This document shows positions 31,192 through 41,640 of a stretch of DNA of 64,000 nt, one piece after another. The stretch comes from Prorocentrum cordatum (taxonomy: Eukaryota; Sar; Dinophyceae; Prorocentrales; Prorocentraceae): NCBI GenBank assembly GCA_963575745.1, contig CAUYUJ010014353.1, positions 2,501 to 66,500 of the forward strand, read 5' to 3'. The position numbers and the translations under genes are program-made. Below the pieces are notes generated by a model. That model had not been told where the DNA came from and searched no databases. It worked only from the letters and a program-made list of their open reading frames with translations. How positions within the stretch are numbered: position 1 is the stretch's first letter; each line of letters starts with the position of its first letter.

Positions 31192-31897
31192 CCCAGTGCG
31201 ACCCTACCTAGAAGTTGGAGCCCCTAGGAAAGCAGCATTAGTTGCTATGCTATGCTATGCTATGCCATGCTATGCTGCGCTATGCTATGCTATGCTATGA
31301 TATTATGCGCTATGCTATGCTATGCTATGCTATGCCACGCTATGCTATGTCATGCTGCGCTGTGCTATGCTAAGCTGTGCTATGCTATGCTATGCCAAGC
31401 TGCGCTATGCTATGCTGTGCTGTGCTATGCTATGATATGACATGCTATGATATGCTATGCTGCGCTATGCTATGCTATGCTCTGTTATGCTATGCTATGC
31501 TGCGCTATGCTATGCTGTGCTGTGCTGTGCTGCGCTGTGCTTTGCTATGCTATGCTGCGCTGTGCTATGCTATGCTGGGCTTTGCTAGGAAATGCTGTGC
31601 TGCGCTATGCTGTGCTACGCTCTGCTATGCTATGCTATGCTGTGCTCTGCTATGCTAAAGCTCAGCGAAGCTAAGATGAAGATGAGCTATGCTAAGATAA
31701 ACCTGAGCTAAGATGAAGCTAAGCTAAGCTAAGATGCGATAAGCTAAGCTAAGATGAGATAAGCAACGCTAGGCTAAGGGGACGTCATTGGGGGAACCGC
31801 GGGGCGGATCCTGGGGGAACCGCCCGGGGCGGGTTCCACTGCCCGGCCCTTTAAGAGAACAGGGTAAGAACCCTCTAGGCAGAGCCTAGGTAGGGAA
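31192..31897. mobile_element. Array cassette, family A, copy 1, carrying a (CTATG)n array
   Basis: Left box CCCAGTGCGACCCTACCTAG, then GTTGGAGCCCCTAGGAAAGC and AGCATTAGT. Centre: about 550 bp of CTATG pentamers with CTGTG/CTGCG variants, passing into AGCTAAG units. Right box: GGGGGAACCGCGGGGCGG, GGGGGAACCGCCCGGGGCGG and CTAGGCAGAGCCTAGGTAGG. Both boxes recur around a different array at 33417-34506. The outer ends are weakly inverted (CCCTACCTAG against CTAGGTAGGG). Confidence 0.85.
31245..31670. repeat. (CTATG)n pentamer satellite
   Basis: Tandem CTATG with variants CTGTG, CTGCG and CCATG. Open in several frames because few stops arise. Confidence 0.95.
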
Positions 31898-31949
31898 TAA
31901 AACAATCAATAACACAGATAAGGGGAAAGACTTCTCCAGCCCTTGGGCC

Positions 31950-32095
31950 GGGGGCGTCCCAACGGGGGGTGTCCAAGAGGAGAACTCGCACACCATCGTC
32001 CGAGGCATTTGCGCGGACGAGGGGGCACCAGGAGAAAGATGGAAAGAAGACGAGGGGTCATGAGACCTGGGGAAATATTTTGGCCCCCGCCACGA
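31950..32095. mobile_element. Dispersed repeat, family G
   Basis: GGGCGTCCCAACGGGGGGTGTC, CCGAGGCATTTGCGCGGACGA and GGGTCATGAGACCTGGGG are colinear with 19258-19445 and 60815-60945. Confidence 0.6.
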
Positions 32096-32133
32096 CTTCA
32101 CGCTCCCCCCCCGTCACCACACCCCCTCTCTCG

Positions 32134-32235
32134 CTATCGCTCGGACGTCCACTCCCCGCGCATTTTGCGGCTACGTGCGTGCATGTTTGCGCAGACTGGC
32201 CCAACATGCTCCTCGGTGGTCCCTGCCCCAAAACA
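32134..32235. mobile_element. Family H element, left part
   Basis: ATCGCTCGGACGTCCACTCC, GCGGCTACGTGCGTGCATG and ATGCTCCTCGGTGGTCC match family H, but the right end is diverged beyond recognition. Confidence 0.6.
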
Positions 32236-32239
32236 ATCT

Positions 32240-32410
32240 CACACTCGACCACATGCAAGAGCGACCCTGGGTAAGAGTGACCTTTGGTGCGCGGCTCTTT
32301 GGGGACCGCGGGGGAACCGAACACGAGCGCGCAAGACGCTCCTTATTACCGCATCGCGTTCGGCGACAGGGGGACCCCATTGCGCCCACAGCATAGGTCA
32401 CTCCGGCACG
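32240..32410. repeat. Dispersed repeat, family Q
   Basis: GCGACCCTGGGTAAGAGTGACC, GGTGCGCGGCT, GCGTTCGGCGACAGGGGGACC and GGTCACTCC recur in order at 51325-51495, where part of the motif is further repeated to 51570. Confidence 0.65.
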
Positions 32411-32859
32411 TGCAGTCGACACACCCAAACCCCCGACGTCGTGATTTTGTCACAACGTCGACTCCCAGAGGTTCGGACCCCTTCCCCGGGACAAGTTTTT
32501 GACCTCGGGTCGTCTTTTTACGCTCGCGAGGCCGGGGAAGGGCCCCCGGAGGCGGAACATCTAGCCCAAAAAACCTCCCGTCGTGGTGTGCATCACAGCG
32601 CGAGGAGGCCTGGGCACGCCCGAGCCCGAGCTCTTGGACGCTCACGGGTCGGGACCCTTGAGATCCGATGACGTGGCTTTTTTCAATGCGGGGTCCCCGG
32701 GAGTCTCGACCCCTTTCCCAGGACCGGGTCTTTCATCATCTAGGGGGCGCTCTTTTGCCGGCCCCGAGGCCCGGCGAGGGCCCCTTCTGCGGGCCGCGCC
32801 TCGCATTTCTCAACACGCTGGCTCTCGGAGGAGGTCGGGACCTCCGGCCGCCCCCCCCG

Positions 32860-33110
32860 TCCAGGTCCAGGGGAGGGGGTAGGGGGAGGGGTAAACTGAA
32901 GGGGCCCCAGGACACACAAATAAATACACACAAATAAAAATATACCCCATATTTCCCCATATTTTCTGGGTTTTTGTCTTCCCCCCCACTTCCCATATTT
33001 TCCCATATTTTCTGGAGAATCGACGATTAATTGTGTCTGTGTGTTTTTTTCCCTCCTGATAAACCCCTCCCCGAAGGGGAAGAAGGAGGGGTGGAAGAGG
33101 AAACTCCCTG
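32860..33110. mobile_element. Dispersed repeat, family N
   Basis: Left GGGGGAGGGGTAAACTGAAG, right CCCCTCCCCGAAGGGGAAG. The interior ACACACAAATA, CCCATATTTTCTGGGTTTTTG and TTAATTGTGTCTGTGTG is colinear with 25087-25310. An internally deleted relative with the two ends fused lies at 46283-46345. Confidence 0.7.
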
Positions 33111-33363
33111 AACCACGGGCTTGTGGGACTCTTCCGCACGCTGGCTCTCTCGGAGCTCGGGGCCTCCAGCCGCCAGCGCCGGCCCGGGGCCGCCGCCGCG
33201 GGGACGCCGCCGCCGGCGCCGCCAGGGCACGCGGCGCCAGGGCCGGCGGGGGCGGGCCGCGGCAGGCGAACATCGCCGGGGTCGGCCGCGCGCGCGCGCT
33301 GCGCGGGGAGCGCCCCGCGCGGCGGGCCTCGCAGGGCGCCGGCGGCTCGGGGGGGCGCCGGCG
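33110..33363. other. Very GC-rich stretch without recognised gene
   Basis: More than 80% GC, with long Ala/Arg/Pro-rich frames on both strands. It could be an exon of an unknown gene or neutral DNA; no motif. Confidence 0.3.
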
Positions 33364-33416
33364 TTAAGTCGGGCCTGTCCCCCTACAGGGGAATTTTTGA
33401 CGAAAAATAAAATGAT
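33364..33416. mobile_element. Family E transposon, left half
   Basis: TAAGTCGGGCCTGTCCCCCT and AGGGGAATTTTTGACGAAAAA match the left end of family E. It is interrupted by cassette A copy 2, and its right half resumes at 34507. Confidence 0.82.
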
Positions 33417-34506
33417 CCCAGTGCGACCCTACCTAGGAGTTGGAGCCCCTAGGAAAGCAGCATTAGTAGTAACAGTAAAGCTACACTAGCTAAGCTAAAG
33501 CTAAGCTAAAGCTAAGCTAAAGCTAAGCTGAAGCTAAGCTAAAGCTAAGCTAAAGATAAGCTAAGGCTAAGCTAACACTAAGCTAAAGCTAAGCTAAAGC
33601 TAAGCTGAAGCTAAGCTAAAGTTAAGCTAAAGCTAAGCTAAAGCTAGGCTAAAGCTAAGCTAAAGCTAAAGCTAAAGATAAGCTAAATCTAAGCTAAAGC
33701 TAAGCTACAGCTAAGCTAAAGCTGAGCTGAAGCTAAGCGAAAGCTAAGCGAAAGCTAAGCTAAGGCTAAGCTAACGCTAAGCTAAAGCTAAGCTAAAGCT
33801 AAGCTGAAGCTAAGCTGAAGCTAATCTAAAGCTAAGCTAAAACTAAGCTAAAGCTAAGCTAAAGCTAAGCTAAAGCTAAGCTAACGCTAAGCGAAAGCTA
33901 ATCTAACGCTAAGCTAAAGCTAAGCTAAAGCTAAGCTAAAGCTAAGATAAAGCTAAGCTAAAGCTAAGCTAAAGTTAAGCTAAAGCTGAGCTAAAGCTAA
34001 GCTAATGCTAAGCTAACACTAAGCCAAAGCTAAGCTAACACTAAGCCAAAGCTAAGCTGAAGCTAAGCTAAAGCTAAGCTAAAGCTAAGCTAACACTAAG
34101 CTGAAGCTACGCTGAAGCTAAGCTAAAGCTAAGCTAAAGCTAAGCTAAAGCTAAGCTACGGCTAAGCTAACACTAAGCTAAATCTAAGCTGAAGCTAAGC
34201 TAAAGCTAAGCTAAATCTAAGCTAAAGCTAAGCTAACACTAAGCTGAAGCTAAGCTAAAGCTAAGCTAAAGCTAAGCTACAGCTAAGCTAACACTAAGCT
34301 AAAGCTAAGCTAAAGCTAAGCTAAAGCTAAGCTAAAGCTAAAGCTAAAGCTAAAGCTAAGCTAAAGCTGAAGCTAAGGCTAAAGCTCCCAGGGGACTGGG
34401 GGAACCGCGGGGCGGGGAATGGGGGAACCGCCCGGGGCGGTTTCCATTGCCCGGCCCCTTTAGCTAACAGAGTAAGAACCCTTCTAGGCAGAGCCTAGGT
34501 AGGGAA
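33417..34506. mobile_element. Array cassette, family A, copy 2, carrying an AGCTAAGCTAA array
   Basis: Same left box (CCCAGTGCGACCCTACCTAG, GTTGGAGCCCCTAGGAAAGC) and right box (GGGGGAACCGCGGGGCGG, CTAGGCAGAGCCTAGGTAGG) as 31192-31897. The centre is about 900 bp of AAGCTAAGCTA units, with AACACTAAGC variants. It is inserted within a family E transposon, whose halves lie at 33364-33416 and 34507-34647. Confidence 0.87.
33475..34385. repeat. AAGCTAAGCTA satellite
   Basis: Tandem 11-12 bp units over about 900 bp with no open frame of note. It is the cargo of cassette A copy 2. Confidence 0.95.
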
Positions 34507-34647
34507 TTACACCAAAAATACACCAAAAACATTCCAATAATAGGTTGGGGACTATGTTTTGAATGTTTTTGTTTGCCGTTTGGGGTCATTTTTGTTGTAT
34601 TTTGTGTTTTTGGTTGGAAATCCCCCTGTAGGGGGACACGCCCGACA
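34507..34647. mobile_element. Family E transposon, right half
   Basis: AT-rich interior ending CCCCCTGTAGGGGGACACGC and CCGACATAA, the right end of family E. It completes the left half at 33364-33416. Confidence 0.82.
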
Positions 34648-34870
34648 TAACGCTGGCGGCTCGCGGGGCGAGGATTATGGGTATCGGTTCACCGATCCCC
34701 ATCCCCAGCGGCGTGGCCTGGGCCCCGCTGGCCGATCTACCCCCCTAGATGGGGACATGGGTCGTGCCCTTCGGGTTTCGAGGGGTGTATCCCCAACTGG
34801 TGGGGTAATTTGGTGAGTCTCGAACGGGATGGGGATGGGGATGGGATGGGGGTCGGATAAACGATACTGA

Positions 34871-34913
34871 GATTAAGTCGGGCATGTCCTCCTAGAGGGG
34901 AATTTTGGACGAA
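34871..34913. mobile_element. Family E transposon, left half (second interrupted copy)
   Basis: TAAGTCGGGCATGTCCTCCT and AGGGGAATTTTGGACGAA. It is interrupted by the family P element; the right half is at 35867-35998. Confidence 0.8.
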
Positions 34914-35866
34914 ATCCGCCGACCCCCTTGTGGGGCCACCAGGCTGTAGGCCGAAGCTTCGCAGTTTCCTGTGCCAGTTGCAGCTTCCAGTTTCCACTGT
35001 TACAGTTCTGCTTCTTGCTGCTTACTGTTCCTTGTTACAGTTCTGTTTCTTGCTGCTACTGTTCCTTGTTGAGGGACCGCGCGAGGGGGGGGCACAAAAC
35101 AGCATTTTTACTACGCCCTGAGCGTATGCTCTGAATTGCTGGGGTGAGCCAAAATTAACACCCATCACGCAGATCGGCGGGAAAACACACGGGATTTGCC
35201 ACATTTCTGAAATTCGGTGGCACCCCTCCCGCAGATCGGCGGGGTCAGGGTCCAAAAGCACACTGGATTTGCCAAATTTCTGAAATTCGCTGGCACCCCT
35301 CACGCAGGTCGGCGGGGTCAGGGTGCAAAAACACAAAGGATTTGCCACATGTCTGAAATCCGGTGGCACCCCTCACGCAGATCGGCGGGGTCAGGGTGCA
35401 AAAACACAGAGGATTTGCCACATTTCTGAAATCCAGTGGCACCCCTCACGCAGGTCGGCGGGGTCAGGGTGCAAACACACAAAGGATTTGCTACATTTCT
35501 GAAATTCGGTGGCACCAGATCGGCGGGGTCAGGGTCCAAAAACACATGGGGTTCGCCACATTTCTGAAATTCGGTGGCACCCCTCATGCAGATCAGCAGG
35601 GTCAGGGTCTGAAAACAGACGGGATTTGTTACATTTCTGAAATTCGGCGGCACCCCTCACGCAGATCCGCATGGTAAAAACACAAAGGATTTGCCACATT
35701 TCTGAAATTCGGTGGCACCCGTGACGCAAATCCATAGGGTCAGGCTCGAAAAACAAACAGGTCCCGACACAGCTTCACGGCGGCGCCCAGACCTCATGAT
35801 TTAGCTTTTGCATCTCCCATTCTCCGAGACAGGGGGCCGGCGGCATGGGGCGAAGCCCTTACGGAA
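34914..35866. mobile_element. Family P element, short copy, carrying a 76-bp satellite
   Basis: Left end ATCCGCCGACCCCCTTGTGG, with CCACCAGGCTGTAGGCCG and repeated CTTGCTGCTTACTGTTCC words. Right end GGGGGCCGGCGGCATGGGG and CGAAGCCCTTACGGA. Between them are about eight units of a 76-bp satellite. Both ends recur at 43069 and 49164, where they enclose 6.1 kb. The element sits within a family E transposon. Confidence 0.82.
35150..35755. repeat. 76-bp satellite (CACCCCTCACGCAGATCGGC)
   Basis: Units contain TTTCTGAAATTCGGTGGCAC, CCCTCACGCAGATCGGCGGG, GTCAGGGTCCAAAAACACA and GGATTTGCCACA. The same unit recurs at 43310-43475, 46395-46653 and 47760-47818, always just before a family B cassette. Confidence 0.9.
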
Positions 35867-35872
35867 TATTAG

Positions 35873-35903
<31 letters not shown>

Positions 35904-35998
35904 CAAACACAAATGGTCAAAGATACTCGAAACAAATCGTCCCCAAGCTATGTTTTGACTATTTTTGAAGATTCCCCCTGTAGAGGAACACGCCCGAC
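35867..35998. mobile_element. Family E transposon, right half (second interrupted copy)
   Basis: Contains (TG)n and (TA)n (35872-35902), then TTTGAAGATTCCCCCTGTAG and ACACGCCCGAC, the right end of family E. Confidence 0.75.
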
Positions 35999-36254
35999 GC
36001 AAGGCGAGAAGGCCGCGGGGGATACAGCAGCTTCGTGTCGCGACGGCCCCAGCGCTGAACCGCACCGCTGCGCAACGCGCAGCCCGTAGCGTGTTGGCAC
36101 GGAGCTCAACACGTAGGTTGAAAACGTACGATTGGCGCGATACGTTCGTCCAAAGCTGGGCCGACACGTGGAGCCAACACACAGTGTGTCAACGCGGAAG
36201 TTTTGAACACGGCGCGTGTTGCGTTTTTCAAGACGGGCGCATCAGAGCAGCTAA

Positions 36255-36345
36255 GCACGCCGCGCGGATCGTTCAACCTTGAACGATGGGCGGCTTTGGG
36301 ATCGCAAGACCGTTCCATGTCAGCCCTGGCCGCTGGCGACGAGCA
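36255..36345. mobile_element. Family D fragment
   Basis: CGCGCGGATCGTTCAACCTTG and AACGATGGGCGGC match the centre of family D; the ends are not found. Confidence 0.5.
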
Positions 36346-36369
36346 TCGGGGATCTCCTGACCAGGGTCA

Positions 36370-36575
36370 ATCCAGACCTGGGTCAGTCGGGCCTCGTAAA
36401 ATCCTGCAAGATCCTGCAAGATTCTGCACCCAAACCCGGGCCAGCGCGACGAATCCTACAGGATCCTGCAGGATCCTGCGCCCAAGCCCGGGTCAATGCG
36501 ACCCTTGCCCTGCAGGATCCTGCAAGATCCGGCGCTCTGGCTGACCCCGTTTGCTTTGACCCCTGTCCCCAGGCT
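36370..36575. repeat. ATCCTGCAGGATCCTGC repeats and flanking dispersed repeat
   Basis: Short repeats of GATCCTGCA and CCCGGGTCAATGCGACC. GATCCGGCGCTCTGGCTGACC at 36527 recurs at 55689 in the same context, so this is a small dispersed repeat. Confidence 0.65.
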
Positions 36576-36579
36576 CCCG

Positions 36580-37340
36580 AGAGCAGCCCTGGGCGCCAGT
36601 GCCGGCCGGGGTCGCCGCCGCGTGGGCGCGGCGCGAACATGCCGTAGGGGCGGGGGGTTGTCGGGCCCAGGGCCGCGGGGAACGCGAGGACCTTCTTCTC
36701 GCTGGTGCCCCAGATCAGATCGAGACCAGCGCGCCCCCGCCCGCTCCCCCAACAACGGCCGACAACATTCCAACATCCCGAGCGCGGTGGAACTGCAGCG
36801 GAATGCCCGCTGGTGCTCACGTCCATTCGTGCCGCTGCCGAGCTCTCCCGGCGGTGGCTCCTGGCGCACGCGATGGCGCAGGCGTCCGCAGAGGCCTTGA
36901 GCACTATACGGATGCGCACCAAGCACTTCTCGGCTCGGTGCTCAGGGCAAGGGTGGACTGTCGGTGTGCGCTGGCCGTGCAGGCCGCAGTGCACGCGACC
37001 TGCCTCGAGGCGGCTCTCGCCACACCGGGGGGAGCTGTGTTCCCTTTACCCCCCCCCCCTTCCCAGCGGAGCCCATGGCATCGACGAGCTCTCGAGAGAG
37101 GTGTCGAGGCCCATGGGCCCCCCAAGGGGGGCGAGGACCACGGCTCCCCTGGGTCGTGACTGGTCCGCGAGGCGGCTCAAGTCACGGTCCACGGCCACGT
37201 CTCGTTGGCGGGCCTCGCCTCTCGGTCCTGGGCAGCGCCGAGCCTCAGCACCCCACCCCACATCCGTCGGGCAACCGCCGCTCGGTTGTAGCGTTTCGGA
37301 CGGTCGACGTCGGAATTCACAACGATTCGACTGGCTGCCC
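36580..37340. other. Stretch without recognised gene
   Basis: GC-rich, low in repeats, with frames on both strands. A plus-strand run near 36895-37040 encodes LEHYTDAHQALLGSVLRA and ALAVQAAVHATCLEAALA, of exon-like composition, but no family motif is evident. This is the best place between 29 and 37 kb to look for an unknown exon. Confidence 0.35.
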
Positions 37341-37344
37341 TGAG

Positions 37345-37712
37345 CCAGGCGGAGGAAGAAAAGGAGGAGGAGGAGGAGGAGGAGGAGGAGGAGGAGGAGG
37401 AGGAGGAGGAGGAGGAGGAGGAGGAGGAGGGGGGGGGGGGGGGAGGGGAGGGGGAGGAGGAAAAGAAGGAGGAGGAGGAGAGGAGGAGGAGGAGGAGGAG
37501 GAGGAGGAGCTGGATGAGGAGGAGGAGAGGATGGATGAGGATGAGGATGAGGATGAGGGATGAGGATGAGATGAGGAGAGAGGAGGAGGAGGATGAGGAG
37601 GAGGAGGAGGGGAGACGAGGAGGAGGAGGAGGAGGAGGAGGAGGAAGAAGGCGGAGGTGGAGGCGGAGGAGGACGAGGAGGAGGAGGAGGAAAAGGAGGA
37701 GCGCACAGGCTA
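37345..37712. repeat. (GGA)n microsatellite
   Basis: GGA triplets with GAT and GCG interruptions over about 370 bp. On the minus strand it is a (TCC)n tract lying directly 3' of the LINE and may be its tail or target. Confidence 0.95.
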
Positions 37713-37819
37713 ACCGACGAGACGAGGGCAGGCGGACAAGAGAGGGACGAGACGAGGGCAACCGAAGTCAGAGTCCGACGGAAGCGGAGACAGGCGGCAG
37801 GGAGGGGGCCGGGCCTCGG

Positions 37820-40800
37820 TCACCGCCTCCGAGACGTGAAGACGGCGCGAGCGCCCGCATGCCTGCGAGCGATGACTCTGACCCTGGACCTAAAGAGTGC
37901 CAAAAGACAGTCGGGCCCGAAGCGGTCCTGGGACCTGAGGGTATTATATGCAGAGAGCAAAATATCGTGAACCAGCATGCTCGAAAGGAACTCATTACTG
38001 TTCAAGGGGGGGGTCTCGCGGCAGAAAAAATGCTGGACCCTAGACCATGCACAGTAAGAGGGAGGAAGGGAGGGGATGGCATCCATCAGGACTTCAAGAG
38101 CAGCAGGGCAATGAAGGTAGTGGTCGACGGCGTCTGCAAACATGGCCTTGCACCCGAATCTGCAGCACATCGTACCATTTCGAAACCTTCTCGTCGTCGG
38201 CCACGCGTTACACACACTCGTAATCAGGGAGGTGGAAGCATACGGGCCGACCTTCTGTGTGAGCATATTGATAAGCACGAACATTCGATCCGCAACTCCA
38301 GAGGGAACCTCAGGCCCAAAATACTAGATTCTTCTGTGAATCAAAGGTATGACAGGCACTCCCGGAAGGCGGGCTTTCAAGAACCTCGTCATCTTTTTCT
38401 GCACATCATTGCATTCAGGATCAGCAAGCTGAGGTGCAAGGGCTGTCAACTGAGCGAAGTTCACAATCCAGGACATGGTGACCGAGCCGTTCAGCCACTC
38501 CTGCATGCGCGGGACCATAAGCACATCCAGATCATATTCAGCAATACTGTGGAAGCGTGCAGCAATACTCTGAAAAATCGAGCTGCGCAGGGCAGCGCGG
38601 TGCAAGGCGGCTCTGTTCTCACATGAAATATCACGAGGGACCGCGTCAAATCCCAAGGCACTCAAACTCTTGAGCAGGGTCGTCGAAATGGAATGTCGTG
38701 GTGTAGCAGTAAGTCTCTGAAGGGCAATGTGCTCTGTGTCGTGCACTCTTTTGTCGGCCACGTAGAACTGACTGATGTATGAAAGAACAGGGTGCACCAA
38801 CATATTATACGCCCGAATATTCTGAGCCAGTGAGATCCTCAACTCCCTGATATGAGCAACACGTTCAAGCAACTTCCGACAAGGAGCGCGCCGCGATTCA
38901 GCACATCCGCCTGGGCCTAAATCTATGCCCAGGTATTTGGCATTGGGCCCGACCCTCACCTCATCAATTGGAATACTCAGATCACGCAATGACCGAGTGG
39001 CAGCTCCTAAGTCCATATCACGAGCAATGACCACCCAGCATTTGCCCGTGTGGAGCTTGAGACCAGTGGTAACACCAGGGTCACCCATCCAAGTCAAAAC
39101 CGAGGGAATATCAGGACGCAGATCACCCGAAGCAATGCCGACGTCATCCGCACAAGCAAGAGGCCTCCCTGGATGTGGCCGAAGTCGAGTCTGTAAACCT
39201 CGGACAACCGGGTCAAATATAATCGCGAATATCAAAGCCGAGAGTGGGCATCCGTGTTTCATGCCGCGCGCGACGAAGAAGCCAGGACACCTTGAACCAG
39301 CAAACGAAACGTCGACGTAAATGTCGGAGTGCAGCAACCTGACGGCCTGGGCAATGCGCCCGGGAACGCCCATGTCTTCCAAGACCCCGAAGATCCAGGA
39401 GTGCAAAACGCTCGGGAAGGCAGAGGCGATATCCAGAAGCATGAACACAGGGAACTCGAGGCCCCGATGGCAAGCCCACTCCAAGACCCAGGACTCCAAC
39501 TCAACCACGTTGTCCATCAGATTTCGTTGCTTGATGAACCCGCGCTGGCACTCCGCGACCGAGTGCCTGGCCTGGATCTGGAACGGGTCGGCAAGGGCAG
39601 AGGAGATGAGCTTGTTGTCAGTGTTGCTCAGAGTATGGGTCCTAGTCGGACGGGCCTCTAGAACAGTCCTGGGACCAGAACCAATAACCTCAACCTTGGG
39701 AGGGAACACAAGCTGGCCGAAGTTGAAGCCAGACGGGGGGTGAACACCACGAAGCAGGGCACGATAGGCCGCATATAGGGCAGCCAGAACAGCGCCCCCC
39801 CCCCATGTTTCCACCCACTGTATGGTACCCCGTCAGGTCCTGCAGCATAATCTTTACGATGGACAACGATGGAGCGGAACTCATGTTCCATCAGTTCCCA
39901 TTGGATACCAGGGGAGACCGACTGAATTTCACTTCGTAGAGCAGCTAGCACACCTGGCTCATGCTCAGGCAGTACATCAGGACACCGGTGAACATCTCCC
40001 CAGAAGCTATCTAGATTACGTGCACTCTGTTCGATACTGGCGGGGGCCTCGTCCACGGGGTCAGCCACCGAGAAGACCGCGAGCTTCCGACGTTTGACCG
40101 ACCACGACCGACAGATAGCTTGTAGCCTAGCACGCCGAGCCTCATCGATCCCCCCCAAGACAGTCCGTACACTCGTTATGGATCATAGCATTAATCATAG
40201 TGGCGTTCAACTCACGTATATACTCGTGGAATCCCATATAGTCAATATAACCAAATTCTCAAAACAGAAGAGCCGACCAAGTTCAGGAAGTGCTTGCTGA
40301 CAGCGGCTAATCGTGACAAGATGACCTGAGCGGGCAGCGCGGAGGAGCCTGAGACACACGGCATTTTTTTCACGACCAGTGCGAGCCCCCGAGCGGAACA
40401 TCTGGCGCGAGAGCTCGTCCTTTGCAGCAAACATGGCGGCCTTGCACTCCAGCAGGGCCTCGAATGGGGCAGGGCTGACCCCGCTATCCTGAAGGATCGA
40501 TTCCACAGTCTTCCCGAAGCCAGGGTGTTCCGTAATCCAACGCGGTAACGTCGGTGTAGAAGGGGCCCCAGGGGGCGTCTGCACATAGATCGGGATATGG
40601 TCCGAGCACTCCGAGCGGTTGTGGGCCAGACCGATCACATTAGACCGAGGTTTCCAGTCCAGGATTTCGGCCGTGGGAGCAGACCAGTAGATCCGATCCA
40701 ATCTACAAGCACTTAGCACGACATCCCCAGCGATAGACCTATGGGTGGCCTCGAGCTGAGGGACCTCCACGAAGTCGCCGAACAGGCTGGCAGACCGGGA

Positions 40801-41640
40801 GCGCAGCAGGTCATCTTCCCGCGGAAGCGAGATTGATCCATCCGTCGCCTGACGGTACTCGTCAGCTTCGGGGAAATTCCAATCACCTGCAAGACACGAG
40901 AGGCCATCGCCAGCTGCTGGCGCAGATCGGCGAAGCCGCCCTAGAACACTATGTGCAGCACGAACAGAGATCCCAGGGTCAATATGAACATTGGCTAAGT
41001 TCAAGTTTCCGAGCTCCCCGAAAAGCTTCGCGACCAGGACCCTGCCTCTGGCGACCTCCGAGACCCGAGCAGCCCTGAATTTCTTCAAGAAAGTCTTCGA
41101 GATGGAAGTAATAACTCCTCCAGCCGAATGCGAACTACAGAAGGTGCCTAGGTGGATATGAGAAGGGAAATCACGGCGAAGGGCATTAAGGTCTTGAGGC
41201 GTCCCATGAGCCCCCTGCGTATTTACGATGCCAAATCTTCCCAAAAGCGATAGAAATTTGCTATACTTCTGAATCTGACGCATATGATTGGCCCAAATAC
41301 TACCCAGCAAAGCTTGCGAATTCCACGAGACCACCCCAAACGAATTCAGAACTCTAAAAGGCGAGCGATCGGAGCGAATTAAAGGGGCATCAAAAATGGG
41401 ATACACAGCCGCCAGCCGCTCAAGACCCACAGAGGAGGAGGAGGAGGAGGAGGAGGAGGAGGAGGAGGAGGACGACGACGAGGACGAGGAAGAGGAAGGG
41501 GAAGACGGCGGAACAGGCGGCACGCATCGCCTGCGCTTCACTGCACGACACCCTCCTGCTGCACCTGCAGCTCGTCGTCCAGTCGCGAAGGCGCTGGTGG
41601 TGTACCCGTCGACGCCCTGCAAGTCGCGCAAGACGATCTC
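37820..41640 (-). pseudogene. LINE ORF2: endonuclease, reverse transcriptase, C-terminal zinc-binding domain
   Basis: The endonuclease shows VVSWNSQALL, HSAGGVITS, NVHIDPG, AGDWNF and ECSDHIPI, but the 'Q-E' catalytic pair reads TQGAHG (about 41205), so the glutamate is lost. Reverse transcriptase motifs follow: AAGPDGVPYSGWK (about 39830), SVAECQRGFIKQRNLMDN, MLLDIASAFPSVLHSW, GMKHGCPLSALIFAIIFDPV and ACADDVGIA (catalytic ADD intact, about 39150). After an in-frame TAG at 38324 the frame continues to MCCRFGCK and HYLHCP, a Cys/His knuckle, ending in TGA at 37820. Frame shifts occur near 40240, at a C7 run (40150) and at a C10 run (39795). A (TCC)n tract adds about 20 serines near residue 60. 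The enzyme nicks target DNA and copies element RNA onto it. Confidence 0.85.

Noticed and set aside
32740-33367. Arg/Ala/Pro-rich frames in very GC-rich DNA
   Set aside because: Both strands are equally open owing to base composition, and there is no motif to choose a frame.
35872-35902. TATA-rich stretch as a promoter
   Set aside because: It is a (TG)n/(TA)n microsatellite inside a family E transposon with no gene nearby.
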